This document shows, one piece after another, positions 24,481 through 35,984 of a stretch of DNA of 64,000 bases. The notes beneath the pieces were generated by a model. The model saw only the letters and a program-made list of their open reading frames with translations, had not been told where the DNA came from and made no database searches. This DNA is from Nymphaea colorata. Taxonomy: Eukaryota > Streptophyta > Magnoliopsida > Nymphaeales > Nymphaeaceae. Numbering within the stretch: the first letter of the stretch is position 1; each line of letters begins with the position of its first letter. Location of the stretch: contig NC_045148.1 of the NCBI RefSeq assembly GCF_008831285.2, forward strand, positions 2,668,001 to 2,732,000, read 5' to 3'. The translations under genes and the position numbers were made by a program.

Positions 24481-25803
24481 GCTTCAGTGTGGCCATGGAT
24501 TAAAATAGTAGAAATCTGCACAATAATTCTCTAACGAATAAATGTCTACACATTCATTCCAAGCCTTTAGAGTATTTTACTTCCTAGCAATCAAGCCAAA
24601 TTGGTGTGTGTATCTTTGGCGCTAAACAAGGCCCAAGGCTTGTTCAACAACAAAGATGGCATCTATTAACACCCTAAATTTCTCCAATTTTTTGCAGTGG
24701 CAATTTTGAAAATTTTACCAAAAAAAACAAGCAAAATCCAAAGCAACCCAGTTCGATGCCTATCCAGTCCCATCCTATACCCGACTTTGGGAATCAATTA
24801 CGATCTTAGCTATAAATTAACTTAGAACTGTAAATTGCAAAATCAAATCTACTATCGAATTTAAAACAAGGTTCAAATTCAAATCCAATTATAACTAAAA
24901 TGAATCACTGAAACCAACCCAAATCAGCCAATAAAAATTTAACTTTGTTAAGTTCTCCATCACTAGAATTTTGGACCAAAATGTGCATGAAAATTCTAAA
25001 CAAAAGAAACCTTAACATGAGGTTCTCTCAAGTCAACAAAGTCAAAAGAACTCAGTTCACTCAAAAATTGAATTGCATTTACAAGTAAACCAACTTGCAT
25101 GCATTTGCTAAGGAAAGTGTACAAAACATGATTAGAACTAGAATTAGATAAAATCTATGTTCAAGAATGAAAATTGTCAAAATCAGAGCCCAGTCAAAGC
25201 TGTGATGGACTTTGACTGAATCTAGACTCACCTAACCCATGTGTGTGGGCGAGGTTGGTCCCATTGGATTTGAAATTTAAAGAGAATTTAGTTCTCTTGC
25301 CATGTCATTCGATCCAACAATTTTCAAAGTGGAAATTTTTATTCTCCTTAGTAGGATTAAAACCCAACTAAGAGAACTCTCTTTCAAATTCGATTCCATT
25401 CAAAATTAAGCCAATTTAACCCATTCGAGTGCAATTTTCTTTCTCTTCTTCCTTAGAATTATTTCAAGTAATTCTAATTAAAAAAATTAAATCAAGGTAA
25501 TTGGAGAGGAAATCAGTCAAAGTGTAATTCTCTTCTTTTGAAAATCATTTCAAGTGACTTAAAAAAAATTCGAAATCATTTTAGAAGTTGGTAGCCTCTT
25601 AGAAGTGTCGTGCTTTTTAAAAAAAAAATCTAAAAAAAAAAATCCAAAAAAACCAACTCATGGAAGCTGGAGTTTCTTAAACTGAATTGGAGTAGCTCAC
25701 TCCTTTTAGTTGAGAAACTTATCTCTCTCAACTAATTAACTTGGTCCCTAAGCAGAAGGGGCCAAGAATTCCTAAGAATCCCATCAATGCCTACAGCTGA
25801 GGC

Positions 25804-27084
25804 CAGTGTTGTAAAAGGCGTACGCTTCACGCCTTGAAGCGTATGCCTTGAGTAATTTTTTGCGGAGAAATGGCTTGAAGCTAATGGGTGAGGGGTGCCA
25901 CAGTTTCGTGCTCATGCTAAGGCATACGCTTCAGGCATGTCAATTTTTTTATTAAAAAAATTAAAAGAAAAGCAAAATAACGGATTTGCACATCGAGCTT
26001 TTCTGTTCAGGCATAAAAATGGTCTGGCATTCACTGTTCAAAAGAGAAAACCTGAGAGAAAGGGGGTAAAATTGTCGGATTATGCCTGCCGGCCATTGTC
26101 AGAAGTTCGCCACCACCACTGCTCACCTACCAAACGCCCACCACTGCCGATCCTCAGGTCGTGCTCACTCTCTCTCATCTGCTAGTGTTTGAGCCACCAT
26201 TATGGTCGTCGGTGGGCTGTGGCCACCGACTCTGTCATCTCCCTCTTCCGCTCTCTCATTGTTTTCTTAACCGTCTGATTGTCTTTCTTAGCCGTTGAGG
26301 TCTGGACCAGCCAGCAACCAGCACACCCCCTGCCTCTCTCTGTCTCGCAGCTTGCCCTCCACCGCTCTCTTTCTCAAATCTCATACTCATTTTCTTTGAG
26401 GGCTGGCTAGTTGGCGATTACTGCACCTCTCTTCTGATTGCCTCCACTCATCTACTTGTCTAATATTTAGTTAATAACTGAAAACAAATTAGCAATTCTA
26501 CAATTGTAAGTTGATTGACTAAATTTTGTAACAAAAATACACACATTCAGAGGTTTTTTGAACGAAAAGTATCATGCTATTATCTTTTTTTTTTCTAGAA
26601 AATTCAAACCAAATTTCTTTATGAATTTTAGAAAGATCTCAAGGACCAAGCTTTGAGTTGTTACTTCTATGCGCCGCAAAATTGAATAAGATGCTTGTAT
26701 AGCTTGAAGATGGAAGATAAAATGTGCTAATATAACACAGAATTTACCAAATTTGTTGTTAATATAATGGATTACTTTCGGAATTGGTTTATTTGTTTCC
26801 CCTACTTCAGTTCTTTTTCTGTTTTAAGGAAGGATGCTTTCATTGGAATTTTTTTAGAAGTTTCATTTTTTTGTCATGTTTTTATTAGACATGTTAATAT
26901 AATGCATGTTTTTAATGTGTTTTTTGTATTGTTATTTATTGGTATATTCGCTATTTTATACTTTTCAATTTTCTTATTATTTTTTATACATATTTGACCA
27001 TAAAGTCTACGCTTCAACCACTGCCTCCCCTCGCCTTAAAGGACCTTAACGCCTCACCTCGTTTTTTCACCTTTTACAACATTG
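25804..27084. mobile_element. Non-autonomous hAT-type element, 1281 bp
   Basis: Terminal inverted repeats CAGTGTTGTAAAAGGCG (left) and CAATGTTGTAAAAGGTG (complement of right end) bound the insertion. The flanking 8-bp repeats GCTGAGGC and GCTGCAGC each differ by one base from GCTGAAGC, which is what the empty site in the 5' LTR (about 6650) still shows. An 8-bp duplication and CA(G/A)TG termini are hAT features. No transposase domain is visible. The frames at 25895-26185 and 26767-26997 have no recognisable motif. The interior has a GC-rich CACCACCACTGC-type part and an AT-rich part. Confidence 0.75.
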
Positions 27085-28487
27085 GCTGCAGCTCTATACA
27101 AGACACATTCAATAACTCAAGTAGGGGCTGGATCTCTTGGACATGCTTTAGACTTCTTCCAGCAGTAGCTTCAACAGCAGCATACTCTGCCGCAACTCCC
27201 TTTGACGTCTTCGGCCTGCCTCAATTCCAACTGATGTCACCCAGTTGCTGCTCTTCAACTCGACCCAAGCAGGAAGATTTCTCCCTTGGAGCATGACCAG
27301 CTACTGTCTTCGACAGCCACCTTCCTCAACTCGATGCACTAGCAGGCGTCTCCTCTAGCCAACATCGACAGCTGCTGTTCTCCTTTGGACACTTTATCAG
27401 ACGTCTTCCCTGGTTCATTTCAACATCTTGGACAGCAGCCTCTAAGCCCGTCCCAGCAGTTGGGATGCCTTGCGGCTCCAAGTCCTTCAGCAGCTCAAGT
27501 AGGGGCTGGATCTCTTGGACGTCCTCCAGTCTTCATCAACAGCAGCTGCTCTTCCAGCCAGCAGCCTCTGTTGCTCCTGCAATCTGCTCCAGCTGTTGTC
27601 ACTTCACCAATCAGTGTCTTCAGTCGACCTCCCTCAAACTGCTTCTCCAAAACAGTAGTTGTCTTCATCTTGCTGAGCTCCCATCCCAACTCTTCATAAG
27701 CAGAACGCAGCTCCATCTGCTATGTCAGCTTTCAAAAGAGCGCTGCTCCAACCTGCATTCACCTCCAGCAAAGTGCAGCTCCTAGTCTGCGTTCAGCCCC
27801 AGCAGACGCAGCCCCCAATCAGCTGCTCTTCAACCGGCATTACCAGCTGTCGCATTATCATCCAGGTCAGCAACCTCACTTGTTGATTATTAAATTTGAT
27901 TTTTGCATCCTTGGACAAACGCACGAATCACTCCCAAACTGCTTGGTCTTGCTGCTATTAAAGAAAAGACACGTCCTGCCTTCTTCCTACTCAAACAACA
28001 GCAGCCTCGCTGCTACCAAGCTCGGAACTGCAGCAATACTGCTATTCCTCAGTTTGAGACCGCAGAAGCCCTGCTTCTCCTCAGGTCCATGTCCACTATT
28101 TACAGCTCTAACCTTATAGACCTGCTTCCCTAAGCTGCAGTACCCTAGCTTATTCTCAAATCTGGACCAGCTCATTGCTATCTCCAATCCCCAGACGATC
28201 ACTTGCTCCCATTGACAGCTCCTTGCTGTCTTCAAGTCTAATACAACAGCTCCATTGCTGCTTTCAGTTCAGAACTGCTGTAATCCTACTGCTCCTCAGA
28301 CCCACCTTCAGCTGCTCCTAATCAGAAGTAGCAGTCTCGCTGCCTCCTAATCACCCCTGCTGGTCTACCATCCAGAGCCATAGTAGACACGCTAATCTTT
28401 ATTTTAAACTAGCAGCCCTACCGTTTTCAATTTCTTGCAGCTCTTTGGTACTCCAAACAGCAGCTCTGCTGCACCCAAAAAGTGACA

Positions 28488-29647
28488 GCTAAGTCACACG
28501 AATGCTTTATTTACCTACGTCGATGATACGACTCGGGTGCGGCTTTGCATCGCACCCACGCTGGTCAAGAGGAGTCAGGTACAGTCGGCCGCACCTTGTG
28601 TTTGACTCTGTCAGGTGGGGTCAACCGGTGTCCACCCTATATGTGTCCATTTTTGTTTTTTAATTATTTCATTATAAATATTGAAAAGGAGATTAGGGTT
28701 TTGATTGAAGTCAGTCGATCGCCGTGTGTGCGTGGAGAAACTTGATGGAAAATGATTTTCTGGCGGCCATCGGTGCGACCGCGACCTAAGACAGGTAGAG
28801 TGTCTTCGACCTTGAGCCCTTTCCTGGCACAAGGCAACCGGCATTCAGTCCTCTAGCAGTTAGTGTTTTTCTTTTATCAGTTTTCAGTCGGTGACAGCGA
28901 CCTGAGATGGTGGTTTGTCTTCCAGTCCTCCGATGTTTTCTATTGAGTTTTATTATTCTATCAAGTATCAACTATCACCTTTCTATGTTCATTTTTGCAC
29001 TGTCGTCCAGTTTTTTTGTTTTTTTCAGTTTTGTTTAACGTGTGTGATGACTGATGAATAATTGTTTCCCTTGCTACAACCCTGTTTTTATATTTGCTGT
29101 GTTTTTCAGTTCTTATTTGTGATGTACCTTTTTATAGGATTTTATAATTATTGTCTGAAATATGTTATTGTTTTATTTCTGTTTTCATAGTATATGATAT
29201 ACAATTGTGTTGTAAGATGTCGTTTTAACATTTTGTTTTACACTTTTACTGCTGTTTCATATCGTGGTATACATTATTGGCTATTGGTTATAATATATTA
29301 ATATATAAGTTTTGTTACTTGTATTATAGGTGCAGCCGTGTTCTACTTTCCAAATGTTAATTTCAATTTCTTGTATATATGTTAGTATGTTATATTACTA
29401 AGTTACAGTATTTGCTATATATAATATATGCTGTTCTAAACTTCTAATGCGGTCATATGCATTATGTTCTATACATTAATAACTTAAAAACTCGTTGAAT
29501 TGTTGATTTGCAGTTTCAAATTATTTGATAATTTTGTTGTTTATAGACAAATTTGATATATATATATATATATATATATATAATAAATTGATAATAATAA
29601 TAAAAAATATTATCGCCGCAGCCGCATTCCCTACCTATGTGACATAT
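28488..29647. mobile_element. 1160-bp insertion with short inverted ends, unclassified
   Basis: Absent from the 5' LTR (empty site near 12571) and bordered by a 7-bp direct repeat AGTGACA (28481-28487 and 29648-29654). The inner ends are weakly inverted (AAGTCACACGAATGC against complement ATGTCACATAGG...GAATGC). The first 450 bp are CpG-rich and look like a plant 5' UTR and exon (GATTAGGGTTTTGATTGAAG...). The remainder is T-rich and intron-like, ending in an (AT)n run (29556-29582). A Mutator-like element carrying host sequence is possible, but the family is not established. Confidence 0.55.
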
Positions 29648-31924
29648 AGTGACAACCTTGCTGTCACCGAGCTCAGTTGTAGCTCTCAGCTGCATCAAGC
29701 TAGCAGCCTTGCTGCTACCAAACTTGGACCATCTCCCTATTGTCCAACCAATACCTAGCTGCTCGAAAACCAATCATTCTCCCAAACGTCAGCTCAGTCT
29801 CCTTCACTCGAGCAAGATGAGCCTTCTAATTAGTCTTTATTGTATTTTCTTGCCTGATGAATGGAGGAGGTGACATGGTGGGGTGGGATTATCAAGGCTG
29901 TGGATGATGTCCAGCTGTGTTGCCGCGTGTGGAAATGTACATATTAAAGCATTGATTTGTGCATGTATGTGATTTCGGCAAATACCCACCCAACCAAGAC
30001 CCATTTTTCAAAGCAAGGAAAAGAAAGTTTTCAATGAATAGAAAGTTTTCGAAACTATCTCACCCATGGATAAAAATCCAATTTTTGAGAAGTCTCAAAT
30101 TGTGCGATGCTACAGTGAGAAAATCCCAAAATCAAGAGAGAAGGATTGGCTCATCTATGTAAGTGTAGATGTTTCTCTCCAAATTTCATATTGACATGGT
30201 ATGTGAGAGAGGGAGACGAGAAGTGAATGTATGATGAACACACCTCAATGGCATTGCAAACCTGATAAAATATCCAATCAACTAATTTTAGTCAATCCAA
30301 GACTGGATTCGCTCAAACAAGGAGTTTAGTCCATCCAAAGTGAGTTTACCAAAACAATGTGCCTCAAATTATATTTTCAAACCCATATTTATGCATCGCA
30401 AGAAAGTAGAAAGCCAACAAAATCAATCTAAAGTGATGGTTACCAGATCATCTAAAATGAGATTTCTCAAAATTTGAAAATCTGAATCCCAAAATTATAC
30501 ATTCAAGCCAAAATCACTTGAGAGCAGATTCTAAGCACTCCAAAACATCTTGGAGTCCTCAAACTATGATTCCAAGCAAGGCAAGCATTCAAAATCAAAT
30601 AGATTCCAATAAAAAATCCATTACACATCAGCTTAAAAGCTGAAATCAATTTTTCATAGAAATAAAAAACTTGTCAAGCCAAAGAATTCACATTTGAGGA
30701 CAATGTTGTGTAGAACCGAGTATTCAAATTAAATTTTCAATCACTTAGGGACAAACCCCATGAGTCAAAATGCTCCAAAACACACAAGGCATGGTTTTAA
30801 GCAAGATTAATAAAATGGGTTTCAGTCAAACAAGATAATCCACCCACATTTCGGCTTAAAATCTGAAATCCACTTTTTATATGTCAGAAGAAAGTTTGTA
30901 AATTCAAATAAATCAGCTGGATTTTCAAATATTGACTTGATCAAAGTGAATTAACTCTACAAATCGTTTCAAAAAATAGAAATTCCAAAAACTCCAAAAC
31001 TTTGGTTTCTAAAATCAGACCAAGCTCAAGGACTATGCACTATGACACATTCTTGTAAAAATATCAACAATGAGCTTAGAAGCTGTCCAACATTCCAAAA
31101 CCCTTCAACACTATGAATGGAAACTAAATTACACATGCTTGGATAAGGCATGTACATTGATTTCACAAAGGATTCATTATAATGGATTATAACCCAAGTA
31201 GTCACCTAAATATAAGTGAACCAATTCAAAATTTTTACTGTAACCAAGTCATATTGCAATGGAGATTTGGATCAATCACTTGTCTTAAAGCAATAAAAAC
31301 TCATTTAATATCGAAATGATTTCGAAAACTTGAAATTTTCTAAAGAGGATTCATCTCAAAATTTTGAAACTGAGTTCTTCTAAAAAGAACTAAAAAATCA
31401 GTAATTTGCCTCTCAATCCTATCATTTCAAACTTCAAAAGAAGTTCAACATCTACGAGTACTATCTTTTTTTTTTTAATATTCAATTTCAAAATTTCAAA
31501 TTGGTTTAAAGTCTAAACCTACAATTATTCCCAAATTAAATGTCAAGAACAAATTCCCCAATTCCAATTTCAAGATCAATCCAATCAATTCTCTAACAAA
31601 TTCAAGTTTTTGATCGATTGTTAAAATTGAAATCCAAATTTTCAATCAAGTTAAAAAATGAACTTCAAAATGAAATCTAGTTCCTGCACATTTGGAGGAT
31701 CATCAATCAAATCACTTGTACAATTGAGAAATGTTAGACCTTAGCCTGTTACCCTTGTTAAAGGTGGTAGGAACGGTTAGACTTCGTACTGTCAAGCAGT
31801 CCCTTTTTTTCTAAAAGTCTTCTAAGCCAAAACTGATTCCTATTTACTATTGCTTCGCATGACCTTCCTTGCTTCAGGACGAGAAGGGTGCAAACATATA
31901 TTAATTAAAGTTTTCATGTTGAAG

Positions 31925-32560
31925 GTTCAATCATTACGTCAACGAGGCCAAGAAGAATTATATGACATTCTCATGGTCCTCAACCCTTAGCAAGAAGCTT
32001 TAAATGATTCATTATAAATGGATTTTGAATTCATACAAAGGTCAAGGAGGAAAGTATGAAAACCCAAAATACTGGTGTTGCAACAGTAAATGCTATAACT
32101 TTAAGTTTCTCAGGGGAAAATGGTAGAAATCCAGTTGAAATAAATATCATATATTAAGGTGTTTTGACAGACATAATTGAAGTAACATATTATAGGGATC
32201 TTAAGTTTTCATTATTCAAATATGTTTAATTTAATATTCTTAGCCCATGTGACAGAGGTTTGAAAGTAGATGAATTTGGATTTACACTTGCCAAATTCAG
32301 CCATGTATGCATGAAACATGAATCTTTCGTATTAGATAATCAAGCACAAAAACTTTATGTACGAGATCATATAAGAATTGTTATAAAAAAGAGGCCGAGG
32401 GACCTTATCAAATTATAGAACAATAGAATGGTAATGTTGAATCTACTTATGTTGATGGTATTGAGATATATTAGAATAATGATGTTAAGAAAATAAATTC
32501 CTTAGATGACCATAACAATAATACAATTTGGGACAGAACAAATATGATTGAAACAAGAGT
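31925..32560 (+). pseudogene. CACTA transposase C-terminal region (DUF4216-like)
   Basis: Starts after an acceptor at 31923-31924 with VQSLRQRGQEELYDILM. A broken stretch leads to ESMKTQNTGVATVNA, then GVLTDIIEVTYYRDLKFSLF and DEFGFTLAKFSHVCMKHE. This is the order and spacing of DUF4216 in plant CACTA transposases: an x-N-G-F/K-T-Q-N-S/T-G-V start, a G-L-L-x-I-I-E-L-x-Y core, then A-x-Q-A-x-K/V-x-Y-V. At least four in-frame stops are present. Its upstream exon is at 5768-5860, across the gypsy insertion. Confidence 0.75.
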
Positions 32561-32859
32561 AGATATGCATCAGTTACAATTGCAAGGAAGTGCAAATGAA
32601 CTTGGATGTAGTGGTTTATGCCATATAAATTTCAATTTGATTCTTTTCTTGCTAAATAGTTAAACAATTGTTAATACATTAAATTTTTTAAATTAATTAA
32701 TTGTTTTGCAGATATCTCATAGCTTGAGTGACTCGACAACATCTTCACAATCAGAAGCATCTACATCAAACATTAAAAAATTTAATATTTACCATAAATA
32801 CTTACATTTATTTTACCTAATTGTCCCAATTGAATGATAGAGAAACTGAAGAGGCGAGG

Positions 32860-33900
32860 GACCACTTGAGGTATGAGCATGCGAAAAAGAGGAGATGATA
32901 GAAAAATACCATTAGAGTTCAATAGATTTGGGCAACCCATAGGAAAATCTATTAAAGACTTGAAAACTTATTTGGAAGGGTTGGCATGAGATGGAAAGAT
33001 TGCACCCATAATTTACATGAATTCAAAAAAAATGTCACAGATCTATAAAGATGATATGTGGGCTTGAATATAGGCAAGTAAATGCTTAACATTGATTGCT
33101 TTTTAAAAGTGTAAGACTTTGTATGTTGCATAACTGACATGAAGTTTCTTTAATTGCAGCAAATCTTTGAGGTTGATGAGCCACAAAAACAATGGATGCT
33201 CATGTACATTTCCAGTTATGGAAAAATGAAAATGTAACCTTAAAAAAGATCGTTACAAGTATATTGTACACTTGATATGCATATAGAAGGTTATCCTCCA
33301 CAAGTTCTTCCTGACCACTGGCATGTTGTTGTGTACTATTGGGAGACTGAAACTACAAAGGCTAGCACATTTTTATTAATATTATTACTAAAATATGTCT
33401 TCTTGTTACAATTGAGTACACATGAAAGATATAATTATGTAATTAATTAAATACATGGTCAAATGTAGAAAAGTGAAAAAAAATGTAGAAAATTGTGTGC
33501 AACAAAGCTTCACTCACATTGCAGGTAACAAAAGCTTTGCACACATAGCCGTAGAAATGGTGAGGAATGCCTTATGTAGCTTAATCTATTATAGTTTTTA
33601 TCCAGTATTTATCATAACAATGTACTAAAAAAGTTGTTATATGAATAGAAAATTGAGAGTGGAAGAGACTCATCAAGAGTTGAAATTTTCATGAAGATGG
33701 ATAAGAATAGCAAAAGGACAAGTGAAGTTGTTGTAAGTGTCATTTTTTATTTGCCTTTCATTATATGAAAATGGTAAAATTTTCCTTTTACATGAATATG
33801 CATTCATAATAAATTTATTGTAGGAACAACTAAACTAAATAATGAATCAAAGACCAGATGGTGTTAGAACAAGAAATGCAAATGGAAGAATAAATTGGTT
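32860..33900 (+). pseudogene. CACTA Transposase_24 (Ptta/En/Spm) gene remnant
   Basis: Several exons can be read: 32905-33074 (FNRFGQPIGKSIKDLKTYLE, then YKDDMWA); from 33160 (QIFEVDEPQKQWMLMYIS, then YPPQVLPDHWHVVVYYWE); from 33524 (GNKSFAHIAVEM); and 33653-33735 (GRDSSRVEIFMKMDKNSKRT). These match successive conserved blocks of the Transposase_24 family found in the second gene of plant CACTA elements. Introns with degraded splice sites and several stops separate them. The product would be a DNA-binding accessory transposition protein; this copy is dead. Confidence 0.7.
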
Positions 33901-34581
33901 CTCTCATTAAAATTTTCATGTAAAATTTGTCAAACTAGTTCAATTGATTAGGTAAGTACTTTGCAATGTTTCTATGTTATGGTTTTAGTTTCCTCAATGT
34001 AGGTAATAATTGTTGTAGGCATCAAATGGAGAAGAAAATTTAGTTCTTGATATGTAGAGGCTGGTAGAGTAAAATGTTATAGTCTCATCTTGGTTTTGAC
34101 TACATTAGAGAGAATATAGCTAATCAACCTCTATTCTATCCATTATATATCTTGTAATTGCATTCATCACTCATCTGTAGATACATATGATCAATCTCTA
34201 TTGGATTTTGAGGTTCAATTGACTTAATTTACTATCAGTTTTTTGCAGGTATGTTACTTATGTATTTTTAATTCCAAATAAAGACCTAGTAATAATTTCA
34301 TCCATGTGCATGCATGTATTAATTGTATGTTGCAATTCAATTTTCATAAATGATCAACATTCACCAATGACGAAACAAAGTGAACACAAGCTGCAGTCAC
34401 AACCATACCAATGCTGATAGGTGGATGTAGAGTTATCAATCACCCATAGGTCTACCATGAGCTTAAAAATATATATAAATATAATGCTAAGAGAAAAGAA
34501 ACAGTGTAACGAGAATCATTTATTTTGAGAGCATTCTATTTTATTCATATTGTTTTGTGCAATATGTTACACATTTGCTAG

Positions 34582-34839
34582 CTAAGATGGTCATAACTAC
34601 AATTCTAGCAAAGGGAGACAATATACCAACATATGTCATGGCTGTTAATGATGGAGATTACAACCATGATGTCTCCAATATCATATGGTTATCTATGTAC
34701 GTATGTATGTAGGTGCATATGGATTAAATTTCTTGTTTCTATACATAGTTGCTGATAACTAGTTAAACCTTTTTCAGCAATGTTTCATGGACCAGTAACT
34801 GCCTTGCCCCATTTGTGAAAATTATGGATGTGGAATTTG
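34582..34839 (+). pseudogene. GAPB: Captured fragment of chloroplast GAPDH subunit B-like gene
   Basis: Exon 34582-34687 reads [20 protein letters not shown] and [13 protein letters not shown]. Exon 34778-34839 reads SWTSNCLAPFVKIMDVEFG. The 90-bp intron between them keeps GT and AG borders, and a donor follows at 34840. This is the NAD(P)-domain end and active-site region of photosynthetic glyceraldehyde-3-phosphate dehydrogenase; DYNHDV and DVEFG point to the B rather than the A subunit. The catalytic cysteine of the S-C-T-T-N-C motif is replaced by tryptophan. Retained introns indicate a DNA-level copy, not a retrocopy. It lies in the same orientation as the CACTA genes. Confidence 0.85.
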
Positions 34840-35189
34840 GTAAGCATCATTTCTACTTGTGTGCATCTCTAAACTCTCATTTTTTTTTATGTCTTTCATT
34901 ATTAGCCTCTGCATAGTTTGCTACCTCCCAGTTAGTGATCATAGTGAGCGTAGCATGTTTGATTGAAAATGTAATTTGCTTGATTTGGCACAAAGCATAC
35001 TGCACATTCTCTATGATGCATCTTTATTGATGTGTCATTGCAGTTAAAAAAAATATCAGTTATTAAAAAGAACTGCATTTCTAGGTAGAAGCCTTCCATT
35101 GGTTTAAAAATCAAAGGCAATAGCAGCAATTGTTGACATGGACCTACAGACCAAAGAAGCAAATGGTGGCCATACCTAGACATGAATGC

Positions 35190-35550
35190 AAATTGTACAT
35201 GTTAGCTACCCTGAATATGATCATTTACTCCCATGCTCATCAGATAATAAACCACCAAGAGTGGACCACATAGTTGTTCTAGAAGAAGGACCTGTTCTTG
35301 ATTTTAGATGCAAAGCTTTGAATCTCTCTTCTAGTACACCTGATGCTTTGTTGATTGTAATTAAGAAACCATTTCTACTTTCATGTTGTAAGGCATGATA
35401 AATGGAAGAATCTTACACTTCTTTTGAAGGTATGTTGCAACTGGCATCCATTTGGGAGTTGTCATTATGCTTTGGTATGCCTTCAACCTTTTCTAACTAC
35501 CACTCCTAAACAAATCTGAATGTTAAGAAGTTCCTGCTCCTTTCCATCTG
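35190..35550 (+). pseudogene. Captured fragment of RNA pseudouridine synthase 6-like gene
   Basis: The frame reads VSYPEYDHLLPCSSDNKPPR then VDHIVVLEEGPVLDF and KALNLSSSTPDALL. After a degraded stretch it continues at about 35450 with FGSCHYALVCLQPFLTTTP. This order matches the N-terminal part of plant organellar RNA pseudouridine synthase 6: a YPEY..LLPCP start, PPRIEHLVV, DFI.KALDLP, and FGAVYYALVCP.PPPTATPEQ. The catalytic domain is absent. A small frameshift precedes a further match near 35525-35545. The assignment is from memory of the family. Confidence 0.65.
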
Positions 35551-35984
35551 ATTATGCATGTATTGGTGTCATTTTCTATATGCAGATGAACAAGGTCATA
35601 CATGATGTAGTGAAATTTTTGCCTAGGATGGTTTGCTTTACTTAAGAAGGAATGCTACTATTGCTGCTGCAATATGTCGTGGAATTATTTCTGTTTTTTC
35701 ATTTCAACAGCTAAAGGTAACACTAGCTAGTGAAGAGGAATAGGTGGAGAATTTGGTACGTCAAATGCCTCCAACTACAAAGAAAGTCTAACACTTATCA
35801 GGTACTCACAAATTTGAGTTGCACATGTTAGTTATTGCAACAACTATTTGCCTTGTTCATGTTTACAAACCATTGCATGTTCCAATTGTTATTGTATCTA
35901 TTAGAATAATTAACATACGACATTGGGAAAGCTTCATTGGAATTTAGTGATGATGCACTAAGTTGCCTCAATTCAGCCTAAAGT

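Larger units (their letters stand above)
5914..31896 (+). mobile_element. Ty3/gypsy LTR retrotransposon, Tat/Ogre-like, 26 kb, heavily nested
   Basis: Two long direct repeats (5914-15180 and 24664-31896) flank a decayed gag-pol. The left copy begins TGTTAGCACC, the right copy TATTAACACC, and the right copy ends GTGCAAACA. The element is bordered by a perfect 5-bp duplication TATAT (5909-5913 and 31897-31901). With later insertions removed, each LTR is roughly 4.5-4.8 kb. Long LTRs and two RNase H-like regions (after RT, and a second one near 22.65 kb) fit the Tat/Ogre branch of Ty3/gypsy. All coding domains carry stops, and the LTRs have diverged a lot, so the element is old and inactive. It sits in an intron of a CACTA transposase gene. 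Confidence 0.85.
24664..31896 (+). repeat. 3' LTR of the Tat-like element (with two nested insertions)
   Basis: Starts TATTAACACC, a mutated TGTTAACACC, directly after a degenerate polypurine-like stretch (AAAGATGGCATC). Ends GTGCAAACA before TSD TATAT. It aligns with the 5' LTR except for two segments absent there: an hAT-type element (25804-27084) and a TIR-like element (28488-29647). Without these it is about 4.8 kb. It contains the same CAGCTGCTC-rich block (27.1-28.4 kb) that gives several spurious frames. Confidence 0.8.
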
